This document shows positions 11,640-23,948 of a stretch of DNA of 64,000 bases, piece after piece. How positions within the stretch are numbered: position 1 is the stretch's first letter; each line of letters begins with the position of its first letter. The translations under genes and the position numbers were made by a program. The notes under the pieces are model-generated. The model did no database searches. It was not told the DNA's origin and was given only the letters and a program-made list of their open reading frames with translations. The stretch lies in NCBI GenBank assembly GCA_951799445.1, contig OX637292.1, positions 16,929,296 through 16,993,295 on the forward strand. Direction: 5' to 3'. Source of the DNA: Pseudisothecium myosuroides. Lineage: Eukaryota; Streptophyta; Bryopsida; Hypnales; Lembophyllaceae.

Positions 11640-12790
11640 CATTAAAAATTAGATTAGAGTTTTGTGTGCCAAATAAGTGACTTGTCAAGTTTGAAGACTT
11701 TCTAATAGTCAGAAGTACCAGAGTCAACAACAGCATCGAATTTAACAAGAATTTACAACATGTTGACAGGTTGACCAATGAACCAGGAGCTGGCGGTGTC
11801 CGAATGTCGCAAATAAAGAATGTTTTCTTATTCTCACGAACCTTCTAGGCAACCTTGGCTAGTCAGTTTCCTCGGGAAATGCAAATTCCATTAGTTGGGA
11901 TTTTGACTTTTCTTTAAAACTATTGTTAGTGATTTTTAAGAGTATTTACAGCTTGGAAGAAGGGGGTAGAGGGTCTCCAAGACTAATTGAAGTCTTCTGA
12001 ACGCGATGGTGCAATTGGTTTTCAATTTGAAGTTGTTTTCAAGAAAACAGGAAGAGTTCAGCCGTAAATTTGACTTTTTTAGAGTAATTAGTGATAAATC
12101 TAGATTAATTTGCAAAATATCTTGGTGAAAGTTGAAGCTTGGATTTAGTTAAGATTTCAAATCTTTCCTTTAAAAGCCAATTTAGATTAAACTAAGAATA
12201 TTTGGAAATATCCTAGGGTAATTTACGAAATATCTCAAGGTCAAATAAGTTAATTTCCTAAATATCTTTGGAAAAAATCTTAGATTATATTTGGACAAGA
12301 TTTTCTTGCTAATTAAGGTTTGTTCTAGAAAATTCTAAAGATTAAACAAAAATTGTTTAGCAAATATCTTACAGTAGTTTAGGATTTAGCTAAGGATAGT
12401 TTTTGAGTAAAAGAACTAATATCTTATGGTAAACCACAGTGGTAGGGCCTTCTAGCGAATATAAAAGGCCTTTCTCCGAAGTTTCTCATACCCCATTATC
12501 TGCTTACCGACATTCTGTCGGAGTGTAGAGACTCTTTGTTGTTCATATTGCTTACCAGCTTTGTCAGAAGCATTTATGTAGGCCAAATTTTGATCATCTT
12601 TTGTTCAATTTGCTCACCTTGTTTTCTTTTAGTGAAGGATTTGGTTAAAGGACAAGGGGTTCCCTTTAAACCATCAAGCCACATTAAAACCACACTTTTG
12701 GGAGACTCAATTCCCCAAAACTTGGATACTTTTGCTCACATACTAATTTTATGTTTTGAAACAGCATTTGAGTCAGAATTCTTAAGGGGG
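11640..12790 (+). promoter_or_regulatory. Repeated promoter-like block, copy 2, with TATA box
   Basis: Homologous in order to the block at 7560-8260: 'tcattaaaaattagatta', 'tcttattctcac', 'gtgcaattggttttcaatttga'. It again runs into a TATA box (GAATATAAAAGG, 12457-12469) and a pyrimidine-rich start region. The TATA-to-TATA distance is about 4.25 kb. Divergence between the copies is high, so they are old. Confidence 0.5.
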
Positions 12791-12887
12791 TGAAGCTAGT
12801 CTTCACCAAAAGGTTCTAACACTCAAAATCCCGCCAAACCTTGTTGTATAATTGAGTTTGGTTTGACTTAACTCCTAAATTTTGGTT

Positions 12888-13000
12888 TAAACACTATCAT
12901 GTATACCTCATTTAGGAAATTAAAACTCTTTGATACCTTGAAAACTCTTTTGATCCTTAATTTTCAGTTTAAGCACTATCATATATACCTCATTTAAGGG
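12888..13000. repeat. Direct duplication of a 27-nt word
   Basis: 'cactatcatgtatacctcattta' near 12891 recurs as 'cactatcatatatacctcattta' near 12976, about 85 bp apart. It is a small local tandem duplication with no further meaning seen. Confidence 0.6.
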
Positions 13001-13270
13001 TTAAAATATTTCTAGAGCCACGTGGAACCGTATTTCACGAGTTTAGCCTAAGGTTGCCCCCGCACGACGAAGCTTTAACTTCAAAACATATTTGCCTTGA
13101 ACCACTTGAAAGGGAAGGAATAATTGGGAAGAAACCCTTGGCTTTGGCTACTTAAGCCAAGAAATCACACCAAGTGGCTCCCTTTATTTCTGCCAAAATT
13201 TGCTCAGTTTGTTTTTGCCCCATCGCCAAAGTTATGGACTTTTAGTCGCATAATTTAGTTTTGTTTAGAA

Positions 13271-13580
13271 GTTTGTTTTGCTTAGTTTATCTTAGAAAAT
13301 CCAAAAATCATTTAGTTTAGTTTGCTTTGCTTAGTTTATTTCAAAAAATCCAAAAATCATTTAGTTTAATTTGCTTTGCTTAGTTTATCTCAAAAAATCC
13401 AAAAATCATTTAGTTTAGTTTGCTTTGCTTAGTTTATTTCAAAAAACCCAAAAAATATTTAGTTTATTTTGCTTTGCTTAGTCTATCTCAAAAAAAACAA
13501 AAAAACATTTAGTTAGTTTGCTTTGCTTAGTCTGTCTCAAAAACCAAGAGACCATTTAGCTAGTTGACTTTGTTGATTTA
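13271..13580. repeat. 49-bp tandem repeat, about 6 copies
   Basis: The unit begins TTTAGTTTAGTTTGCTTTGC and continues with 'ttagtttatctcaaaaaatccaaaaatca'; copies start at 13311, 13360 and onward in 49-bp steps. Outer copies are degenerate. It lies in the leader-like region of the second unit, between the TATA block at 12457 and the short exon at 14892. Confidence 0.85.
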
Positions 13581-14264
13581 GTTTAGTTACGTCTCTTTAG
13601 TTAATCCGTTTTTTCTTAAGTTTGCTTAAAGACCAGAAATTAGAGAAAGAAACAGCAGTTCAAAATGAGAAGGAACGAGTAGTCCAGAACGAGAAAGAAC
13701 CAGCAATACAAAATGGGGTCAAGGCAGGGGAACGGTACGGGATTAGGGAATGTTCGGGAATGGGGGCTAACGAATCCCGCCTTGCCACGTGGCAGCCAGG
13801 GGGTAGACCACGAGCTTCAGGCTTGGTTGGACTCACAGTCACAGTCAATTCATAGTTGGGGCTCCGAAGGTCAGAATTCAGTCCAGTTCACAGTTCAAGT
13901 CACTCTAGTTACAATTCAAGTTACTCCAATTTAACAAAACAAGTTCAAACTCAAGTCCAAATCAGCAGTTGCGGCCACACTTCAAATTTTGATTTCTTAG
14001 CAAAAACTTGGTGCTTACACTTGCTAACGAACTCTTTCAACTATGATACTAGCAACTCAAAACACAAACTAACGATCAAAACAAGAATCGAAACACACTT
14101 AAAGAAGAAGAAGGAGATGAAGTGGCGGCTTTGGGAAGGAATTAAGATTAAAAAAACTAATACTTCTCAAGCATCTAGCTATTCATTTGGAATTATTCTT
14201 GATTTTGTTCGTTTTTTCCTATTCATCTAATTATTCACATGGGCCTTGGTTTTGTTTTGTTGTG

Positions 14265-14395
14265 CTTTTCCTATTCATTTACTATTCATTTTGGATTTGT
14301 TTTGGTTTTTATTCCGTTACTATTCATTTACTATTCATTTCGGGACAATTTTTTTTTTTTTACTATTCATTTACTATTCATTTGGAATAATTCTT
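14265..14395. repeat. Low-complexity TACTATTCATT repeat
   Basis: The words TACTATTCATT and TACTATTCATTT alternate with T-rich spacers. This explains the short plus-strand frames at 14187-14445. Confidence 0.7.
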
Positions 14396-14891
14396 TGATT
14401 TTATTCCTTTTATTATTGAAGAATTTGTTTTTTTCCATCAATTAGGATTTTTGAAGGGAATTAGTTGGGTGAATGTTGATTAAGGTTTTGTTTTATTAGG
14501 CCTAATAAGCCAAATAGAAAAAGACAAAAAGTCAACAAAAATATTAGATTAATCCAACAAAAATAATAAACTAATGAATAACAAACAAATTTAACTATTC
14601 ATTGGAATATTAATAAAATTGAAAAATATAAACCTTTTAAATTAGTTCTTGAATAAAATAAACCTCCAACGTAGTTGGAAATAGGGCCTTGAAGTTTATT
14701 TTATTTCAAAGAGTTTTTTAGAAACCAATTGAAAACCACTAGAAATTTAACGCAAATTCCTAAACTCAAAGGAATTAAATCAAATACTTTAAACTAACCA
14801 CCTTTTGTAGGAAATTAGCCAGAAAAAATGTAGAAAAGAAGATTTTCCAAACATTCTGACACCGAATTTTTATCAAGTAGACGGAGCACAC

Positions 14892-14972
14892 ATGATGGAA
14901 GACGACAGGTATTTCGAATCCATTATGTTGGTAATTTGCGATGACGGGACCATGGCTACGATGGACACAGAG
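14892..14972 (+). other. Short ATG exon with splice donor, copy B of repeated unit
   Basis: ATG at 14892 opens 27 codons, starting MMEDDRYFESIML and ending ATMDTE, and is followed by the donor GAG|GTATGT. It ends in phase 0, as copies A and C do. It is rich in Asp, Glu and Met and does not match the peptide of copy A. What is conserved is the architecture: ATG exon, phase-0 donor, AT-rich stretch with TTCATCC hairpins, then a conserved 3' block. Confidence 0.45.
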
Positions 14973-15699
14973 GTATGTTAATCTTTCCCTTTTTTTGCTT
15001 TATTTTTTCCTTTAAATTGAAGTTAGAATTGTTGCTTTTAGAAGTTAGTTTTTAGATTAGAATTTTAGAATTTAAATTAGAATTCAGAATCTAATAGGTA
15101 ATTTTCAGAGGTTTCCAAAACCAAATCACACTTAAGAAATAACTGAAAAACGAAGAAGTTACTAACAATTAAACTTAACCATAAAGTTGGATGAAAATTT
15201 AAGATTTTCATCCAAAGAAATCTTTAAGGAATATTTTAAGGTGGAATCAAACAAAGAATTTATAAAGATTCCAAAATCCCTTTTGAATTTAAAAAAATAC
15301 TTTATTTTGAAGGATAAAAGTTTGAATGAAACTTGAGACTAATTTTGGATGAAAAACATCCAAATAGGTCAAAAGTCCAAATTATCTTAATAATTCAGAA
15401 CTTAAAAGAACTAATAACCCAATCCTAAAATTTAGAATTATTTTGAAGTGATTTGCTATTTTAGATTAGTGGATGAAGTTTTTAGCACAAGTAAGGGGCC
15501 AAAACTTGACCGTGGTAACTTTTGCTAGGAATCTCAAAATCTAACTTTCTTTACCATTCTGGGAAGGAAAAGTTATATTCTATTAGGGTGCTGAGATACA
15601 ATTTTAGTTAGATTAGATTTTTTTTTTTCCCGTTTTACTTAACCATAACGTTTTAACTAGTTAACAATTAGTTTTTTCTTAGAATTAGTGGAAATTTAC

Positions 15700-16072
15700 A
15701 GGATTTTCAGTCACAAAAAGTGTCCATTGCTTGGAAGGAGAACACTTAATTAGGAACCATCCAAACCGGAGTAAATCTCCAACGAAACAGCCGCTAAAGC
15801 CCGTGTGTAACTTTCTAACTCAAGGGTGGAGTTAGAAACACTCACACTCGAGGACTTAGTATTATTTAGAATTGATCTTTGCATGTAGGGTAGTTTGTTT
15901 GTGATTTTTTTGAAGTTTAGGAACTCAAAGAAGATTCATTGCTTGGAAAGCACAATGGACCGACGTTAGGGACCCAGAGGAATTAACTTTGATTTCCTAG
16001 AACCTGGTTGTATATGCATATTTACTAAGGGTGGGTAAATAAGCACTCACAACGTCGCAAATAAAAAAATTC
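15700..16072 (+). repeat. Conserved 3' block of the repeated unit, two sub-copies
   Basis: Two related segments: TCCATTGCTTGGAAGGAG at 15723 and TTCATTGCTTGGAAAGCACA at about 15935. Each is followed by a GGGTGG word and 'CACTCACA' (15826-15850 and 16028-16052). The second sub-copy matches the reverse strand of 62600-62735 across some 130 bp, including 'GAACCTGGT' and 'AAGGGTGGGTAA'. Possible acceptors lie just upstream (TTTTCAG at 15711; AAGTTTAG at 15920). One frame gives KIHCLE-type peptides in both this copy and the distant one. Confidence 0.6.
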
Positions 16073-19000
16073 AACATTTTCTACAAGAGACAAGCGAGGG
16101 GGCTAGTTTAACCCCAACCTTTAAATTCTAGAATGAAATGAAACTCTTTTTTGGATTTTACCACTTGCTCATATTGAAATTTTTGGAAAAATACAATCAA
16201 TTTTATCTACACAGATTTTTTGCAATACATATTACACTAATTTTTTTAATTCATTCTATTTTAAATTAGTGTAGACTAAAAGCTTACAATATGGTACAAA
16301 TTTTTTCAAAAATTGTATTTTGTAGTGATACCTGTTTTTCACCATACTATTAGAGGAAATCAATGTATTTAGTACTCAAAAAGTTCAGTTCAATCTAAAT
16401 TTGAGAGAACAATAAATACCTTTATATTGTCACAAGTTAGTATTGTGAATTCAATTTACACCATTTCAATATATTTTCATATGTGTTGTAAGAGTAATTC
16501 AAATTTATTTATCAATGCAAAATATACAAAAATTGGTTATTTTGTAACCTTTGGAGTTTAAAATGTACGCAATTTCATATTGAGTGTTTTAAAGATGAAT
16601 TTTTTTGATATTAAATCTACTAGCATACACTTTAATTTTGGTCACAACACGTTTTTTTGTGTAACTAGTGTATTCTTCATCTCATACACTAGTTACTAAA
16701 GTTTGTCCTCAATGTAGACCCAATTAAATATGACACTTCTAATTTAGATCATTATTATACTTTCTATGTATCTAAAAAACTTTAAAGAGTGAGCATTGCA
16801 TTCTAATCATACAAAGACATATGTGAGCATTATAAAGTTTGGATCAATATTGGAATGGCATTGAAAAGAAAATTGATAATTGTTGAATTTTCAATCCATG
16901 GTGTATGTCTTGCCATATATTAGTACATAATTTGAAACGAGTCTACAAGTTAGTACAATCTTCTATATATGGTCTCCAATATACCTTTAAAGGTTAATTG
17001 ACTACATGGATGAAGTGGATTCAAATGGTGTCAATCTATGAAGTCCCAAGAATTCATTTGGGGACTCTTGAAGGTTTGAAGAGGTACCTATGATCTCAAT
17101 TTCTGGCAAGATTTTTTATGACATTTTTTTGATATAGAAAAACTAATTAGCTTTTAGGAAATATAGTTTTTATTTCAATCAGCGTTTGGGAGAAAAAGTT
17201 ATGACACAAATAGCCCAAAGTAGACAAAGGCAAGCAACAAAAACAAAATACAAAAACTTGAAATAATTATTTTTAAATTTATTTCTTATACATTATATCT
17301 TTGTCTATGTAAAAAACTTGTTTCTTTTTTAACGCTCTTATTTTGTGATCAATACAATCAAAGTTTTGAAAAAAATTCCAAATAATTATTGTTATGCTAG
17401 TCTAGTACAAGATCCTACGTTTGAATACGCAAAAAAAAATGTTTAAATTTTTGTTGTTTTTCCATTGCAAATGATAGTTTTAAGTGTTTTTTAACCCAAA
17501 AAAATAGCTTTGGGACTTTAAGGGCTAAAAATGTGCAATGAATAATAGTGTGAAGTGTGCAAAATAATATAAAATGTCAATATATAATTGATTAAATTCA
17601 AGAGTTTCAAGTGCAGTGTATTCACCTATCAAATTTTCAAATCTAAATTTTTAAGAAAAATAAACTATACAATTTTTTATTGTAACATTTGTGTATCTTT
17701 TTGAAAATATTATAAAAATTTTATTTATAGTTTGGTAGTATAATGTGTTTGATCTTAAAAATCACACAAATTTTATTTTGAATTTAAAAAATATTAAAAC
17801 ATTAATACAAAAGAAAACATATACGGAGTAGATTTTATTATAGAAATAAATTTGTAAAATTTGAATGGACAATTTGGGTAATAGAATATGTATTGACCAT
17901 TTAGTGGAGGATCTAAGCAATCAATATTTAATTGTTTGAGATGAAGAAGTCATCTATTCTCCAAGTGCTTGAGATGAAAGACATCAATTGAAAAGGACTT
18001 ATTAACCTCTCAAAATTTTAGTTAATAATTTTGAATATTGATTGAACTTCCCATATTGAATTCTATACATTAAATCCATATCAATTTAGTTATTTTGATG
18101 CATCTTTAATATGTGATTTATCTTTCAAAAATCTTCAATTTTAAAATATCAATCCAAACTGAATAGCTAGAATGAAAATGCATGTATAAAGATCAAGGTT
18201 GTAGTGCATCATATGAGAGGTATGACACATTGGTGATGCAAATCATAAATCACAAACACATTATTTCATCTATACCATGATGTTATTTTAACAAGATTAG
18301 ATTTGTAAGGACATTGAATGAGGACTTAGTCTCAATATCTTACCTTCAAGTCACTATTTGGCTTCAAGGTCTAATTCATTGCATGCAGTCTCAAAAGTGT
18401 CATTCAATATCAACTTGCATTTGGACCTCAAATTGATGCATGGAACCAATATAAAAATATATACCTTTTTGTTCTAAGAAGTTCATCAATTTTTATTGTT
18501 TTCCAATTAATTTAAATATCAAGTTTACATTTTGGATTTTTGAGCAAAATATAAGAGTGTGCTTTCTAAAATGTAATTAGAATTTAAAGATAATTTAAAT
18601 AATATTGACAATGTAAGAAGTTGACAACTTGCCATTAGATTGCATGCGGGATGAATATGACATTTTTTTGAATTTTCTCTTAAAATGAAAGATGTGTGTA
18701 TTGATATTTTCTACATGTATGCACAATCAATTCTAATAACTAGAGTGGGGTTATTTCATCTTTAAATCACTTTTTAGATTTCACCATCAATTGGCTACAT
18801 TGTACAATATAACTGTAAGACATTAACCACAAGTGACAGAAATTGTCATATTGCACAAATGAGGTTTACCTCAGTGGATTCAACAAACTAAAAATTGTAC
18901 ATCATGAGGATAGAATTTATAGCCCATTTAACTTCAATCTTTGAATCCATATGTGTTAAATATACTCATATTGAATAGGATGTTTGTAGGATAGTTTTAG

Positions 19001-21800
19001 TGGGGATTTTGAAGTGTTCAATGGCAAACTTGTCGTTATTAATAATCTCTAAAGGGCAAAGGGTGTTTTCGAAGGAAAAAAGTCCAAATTGCCAATTTTT
19101 GATGCATTATTGTCCAAATAAAAAATTATATATATACATACTTGAATTCCAACCATATAAAAGTGTATTAAACAAGTAAGGTACTGTCTAGTAAGTTTTT
19201 TGCCCATTTTACCATGTGAATTGGAAGATTATAACATTTGAAGTGGAATTTTTTTTTCATTCCTACAAAATAAGAGTTGTAGACTTGGAGCCCTCTTAGA
19301 GTAAAATTTTTGCTCTACACAAAATGATGACTTTGATCATTTATAAGTATATGACGTTAGGTTCACTCATGAAAAATTTAAAAGCAAATGTGGAGTCTAG
19401 CTTACTCCAAATCAACCTACATGGTTAAATGCATTGGCAATACACTAGTCAATGTTTTTTGATGATTTCCTGTGCAATGAGAATTTTTTTTATTTGAAAT
19501 CCAAATGTTAAAAAATTAGAGAATTTATTTTTGGAATATGTGGGAAAAATTTCAAGAACTTTGACTTTACAGATTCCAAGATAATATGGCTTGAAATTAG
19601 AAGAAAATGTTTTTTTTCTTGAAGTGTCCCCAACATAATGAATAAAGTTCGACTTTTTCTAGAATGTGATTTGAAAATTAAATTTATTAGGACAATTGTA
19701 TGCCATATTTTATTAGTTATATACATGCCAACTTTCAAAAGTTGATGAACATTTTTGCAAAAGATGCCCCCAAATGCCTAAATTGCCTAGTTTGCCAAAA
19801 AAATTTAGAAAAGCATAAATTTTGATTCATGCACTCAGTTGAATAAAAATTATATTTTTACTAAGGGGACACATGTTTACACCTTGTGTCAAATTTTTTT
19901 GAACATCCGACCAAACTTCACTTCATAAGAACTTACTTGGATTTTCAATTATTTATTCAACAAACAATTGACCTTTAGGGGTTAAAAATTGCCACTTGGT
20001 AAATAGCGCTTGAATTGAATTGAATGTTGTTGGTTTTACGGTGTATATCCTACATCTATGTGTAGTAGAGGGAAGGAAAGATTTGTAAAGAAAGATTGGG
20101 GCAGGAAAATACTAGACATTGAAAGTTTTATATGTAAGATAGCCCCACTTTAAAAACCGCATGAATGAATTTACAAAAACCATAGGATATTGGAAATATG
20201 CCCCCTGTAGATTTTTATGTAAAAATATGGTCATCTTAAATAGAAAATCAAGGTAAACAGCCCCATATCAAATACACTCTTAACTCAAGTGTATATTTTA
20301 AATTACAAGGAGTGATTTCCCCAAAGTAATGGTGTATATATCCAATGTTGGTTAATAAAGACATTTTAAAATCTACCATGTGTTCTATTGGCTTTGAGTC
20401 AAGTGCAAGCACTTGTAGCTAAGATGACATAAGCCTTCAATTCTATACTAGGATTTATTCATTTTGTTGTATATTCGGAGATACATATATGCAAATGTAC
20501 TTGTATATCCCATATTCATTATTGTAGCTATATACTACAATAAGTATATCATCTATAATTTTAGGAATACGAAGAAAATCAATTGGTTTAAGAAAAAACC
20601 TAATTTTCTTAACAAGAAGAAGCTTGGGGTGGTGTTTTTGAGCACATGAAATGACTATGCCTTCAAAAATACTATTACAAATTATCAATTGATTTGATAC
20701 TATTATAGTTGGTTGATCTTTTACAATTGAAAAGGCTATCTTTAAAATCATTTCAATAATCTAAATTTTTTGTGCGTTTAAAAATAAATATAAAATATAA
20801 AATATAAAAAATTAAATTAAATTTTAAATAATAACAAACTAAAATCTCAAATTGTCTTGTCTAGTTTATAATCATGCTAGAAAAGCATTAAAAACATTAA
20901 AATGAAACTAAATGTTGCTAGTGTGTGGACTTCATTTGTCCATAATGTGTGTAAAACCATCTTCAAAGCTACAAGCAATCTTCCTCTCTCCACCATGAAA
21001 GTTCAAATTTTGTTTGTTTGTCAATTATATGTGAAGCGACCCTACAATACACCAACCTATCATCACTCTCATTTCAATTGTGTTTTGATGTACCCAAGGA
21101 AAATAATTTTGAACAAAACTATACTCATCACACTTTTATGAGCTAGGGCAAAATTGGAATTTGGGTGCTAACAAGTTAGTTCACCTTCAAGTAGAAACAT
21201 CCAAATTAGCCTTGTGCCTAAAAGTCCCATCTCATCACATATTCTCATTATGTACATCTCTCGCATTAAAACGTATTTATTGTTGAAAATACAATTCTAA
21301 AACATCTACCAAAAAAGCTATATTCTTTCAGAAATTTGAAATATACAATAACAAATAATGCAATCTCTGGTGCACAAAAATCTCCTTATGCTTTTAGTGA
21401 GAAACAATTTCTTATTTATTTTTATTAGTACAAAATGTGAACAATATAAAAAGTGGCGATTTTAGGTGTTCCTAACTCACATACAATGCAATGCTCAGCT
21501 ACCTCCATATTATCACATGCACAATACATCACTGAAGGACGTTAAACTCGTCCTACTTTGTGGGACAAAGAGGGTGAAAACGCAAAATTCTACCCTCGGG
21601 GAAAACACAAGAATATATTATTTTTCACACATGAATTTTTTTGCAAATTCTGAATTCAGATTTGCAATAAGAGACCCAAATTAGCTCGGAGTAATCAGCA
21701 CCACAACTATGTAAAAAAGCTCAAAATAGGGGGCATTTTACATTTACCCCAAATTCCTACGTTTTCACCCTGCTGGTCCCACTTCGTCGGACTGGTTTAA
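16073..21800. other. AT-rich region with decayed repeats, no gene
   Basis: No supported gene. Around 17040-17527 a decayed relative of the TTAA family ends in GGGACTTTAAGGGCTAA. Another right end, CCTTTAGGGGTTAA, is at 19972-19985; a possible partner TTAATAATCTCTAAAGG starts at 19039, which would give about 947 bp. Short frames at 19.5, 20.5, 20.9 and 21.5 kb have no recognisable domain and AT-driven composition. Confidence 0.5.
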
Positions 21801-22099
21801 CGTCTTGCTCCATCACCGACCCGGCGGACGAAGGCATTGAAGAGACACCTACTCCTCGTAACCAAACTCGAGGGACGGATGAATTCGTGACGAGGACGGA
21901 TGACATCCCGCGACTCTGTCCGTCCGCGACGACGGATGGAAACCCTAAACATTCGCATTCTCTCTCTTCGTCCGGGCTCTCCCATGGCTGGCTATGGCCA
22001 TGCGAAGAAGCTCCCCTCGTCTCAGCTTAGGGTTTCGTCTCCCTCCGACGCCATCGCTCGCTGGCCTTCGCATTCGTCGTCCCACTCCTGCTCCCCCGG
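21800..22099 (+). promoter_or_regulatory. Promoter and first leader exon of CaaX gene, copy 1
   Basis: The telo-box AAACCCTAA at 21941 and a pyrimidine-rich stretch (ATTCTCTCTCTTCG) mark a likely transcription start. A consensus donor GG|GTAAGT at 22099/22100 suggests a 5' UTR exon and an intron reaching towards 23936, where TCGCAG|GGGG precedes the start codon. An ATG at 21984 opens 38 codons up to that donor, but the phase does not join the main frame. It is therefore more likely a uORF or non-coding. Confidence 0.5.
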
Positions 22100-23948
22100 G
22101 TAAGTCTCTTCTCGGGCGACCAACAAAGGCGCTCTCTTGCGATGACCATCTCGCTCAGATCCTCTTCCAGTTCGGATTCTTCGTTGTCAGTGGCTTCGTC
22201 CGCCATTTTTGATTCGATCGTTCTCGTGCTCCACTTCGATGCCCGAGTGGCTGTGTTCGAGGACCAACACCGTGGTTTCGGTCTGCTGGCCTGCCCAGCT
22301 TTCGCTCGTCGCGTTAGGTGGCCTTGCTTTCCTGTCGCTGACCGATGGTCTCGCAGCTTTGAGGGTGTCCACTTTGGAATGTTTTTCCGGAGAGGGAAAT
22401 CTGCGGTGGTGAGCTTGGAGCTGCAGTGCCGCAGTTGGTAGTCTTTCCCGGCTTTCATGGAGAGAGTAGCTAGCTGGAGAGAGTGCAGCCTGCATGGTGC
22501 GTTTGTAGAACGAAGGAAGTGAATGGAGCGATGGGTGGCCGTGGTGCTGGGAGATCTTGGGCCGTCTAGTTTGTGTGGAGGAATCCGGGTTGGTGGATTG
22601 TGAAAGGACAGCGATTTTCCGTTTTTTATCGCAGAGGGTTCCCAGTGCTGCCACTCTTGTCCACAGTGGAAGTGGTAAATTTTTTTTTTTTTTTGCCTGG
22701 ATTCGGTGCTGCTGTGCAAGGTCAAAGTTGTGTGCGAATGGCATCAAGTCCCCGGCTGTAGGCGTTCGAAAAGCTTAGTAGGCTGTGCATACTCTACAGC
22801 TGAGTGAGGGCAGGTGGATTGCGACGGTGAGTATCGCGTTTAGGCGAATGGACGGTAGATTCATGGAGACGATCGTCGTTTGGTTGGGGTGGTGACGATG
22901 CATTGCTTATCCCAAGCAAAGTGTGATTGTGTAGTGCTTCGACTTTTGGGGATTGCTGTGGTATGTGTGAGAGGACTCTACGTTCATCGAGCAATGGCAG
23001 AGATTGCTTGACGGTTCATTAAATTCATTCTTTTTGTGCGTCGTTTTTGTGCGTGATGTGATTATTCTTTTCCCGGTCGGCTTGGATTGGAAGTCGGCGT
23101 GGAATTGAGGTTCTGCTGACGCAGGGCTTGAAACTGAGCAACGATAGTCTGGCGTGTCAATGCTCAAGCTTGCATTCCCCTGCTGCGGTGCGCTTGCGTC
23201 AGGAATCTTGCAAGAAATTTACGAAACCGGACACGCTCTCCGCGTCGGAATTCTGACACGGTCTGTTGATGGCAGGTATTTGGGGACTGACTGCATCTGG
23301 AGCGCTCCATGAAGAACTGACTTTTGCTTTTCGATGAAGTCCAAGTCGGTGTAGGAGGTTGCGGAGTTTAGCTAGTGCAGGTGGATGCACGTCCTCCTTC
23401 CTGCGTTCCTCCTTCTACTCCCCGTCCGTCCTTGGACGAATTGCGGAATGGATCCCAGAAACATAGACTAGGTCCGACAGATGTTCCATGTCTTTGGGCT
23501 TCGAAATGTAGGATTCCCGACGAATTCCACCGTGCCGGAACTCAAGATGGGCAGGTGAGGAACGGAACAGGAATCGATAGGGGCCGCGGAAGTCATGTCA
23601 GGCGTAATGCTGGGGCTGTGGAGAGCGCTGTGAGAGAAGCCGAGGCCCTTGATGAGGCTGTGGCTAGGGTTTAAGGGAGATTGATGAGAGTTGGTCCCGC
23701 GCCCAATTGCCAATCCGTCCAATTCAGGCGACTAGGGCATTGTTGGGTCGTCTTTTTTGTTTTCGTTTTTGCTTTGGGGGCGGTCGAGCGGGGGTTGGCT
23801 CCCATTGTCCTCGCTGGCGCCAGACAAGGACACCCCCCGAGGGTGCGCCACCGGCTCGTGTTGCCTGTGCTGTGGTTTCCGTTCTCGGCGAGGCTCTGGG
23901 CGCCGCCGCAAGGCCGCACACCCGGGCGCCTCGCAGGGGGATGCCGCC

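Noticed and set aside
7560..12800. A complete LTR retrotransposon with the two promoter blocks as LTRs
   Set aside because: The two blocks are only loosely similar, no TG...CA ends, primer-binding site, polypurine tract or pol frame were seen between them, and a separate promoter copy exists at 48160. Kept as a repeated unit of unknown class.
21984..22099. ATG at 21984 as the true start of the CaaX protein
   Set aside because: The exon would end in phase 2 at 22099, while the only good acceptor before the conserved exon (23936) needs phase 0; the ATG at 23949 has the better context.
22027..22747. Minus-strand open frames of 186 and 232 codons, mirrored at 32782-33502
   Set aside because: They are antisense to the leader and intron of the CaaX gene, show no domain, and recur exactly in the other arm only because the arms are identical.
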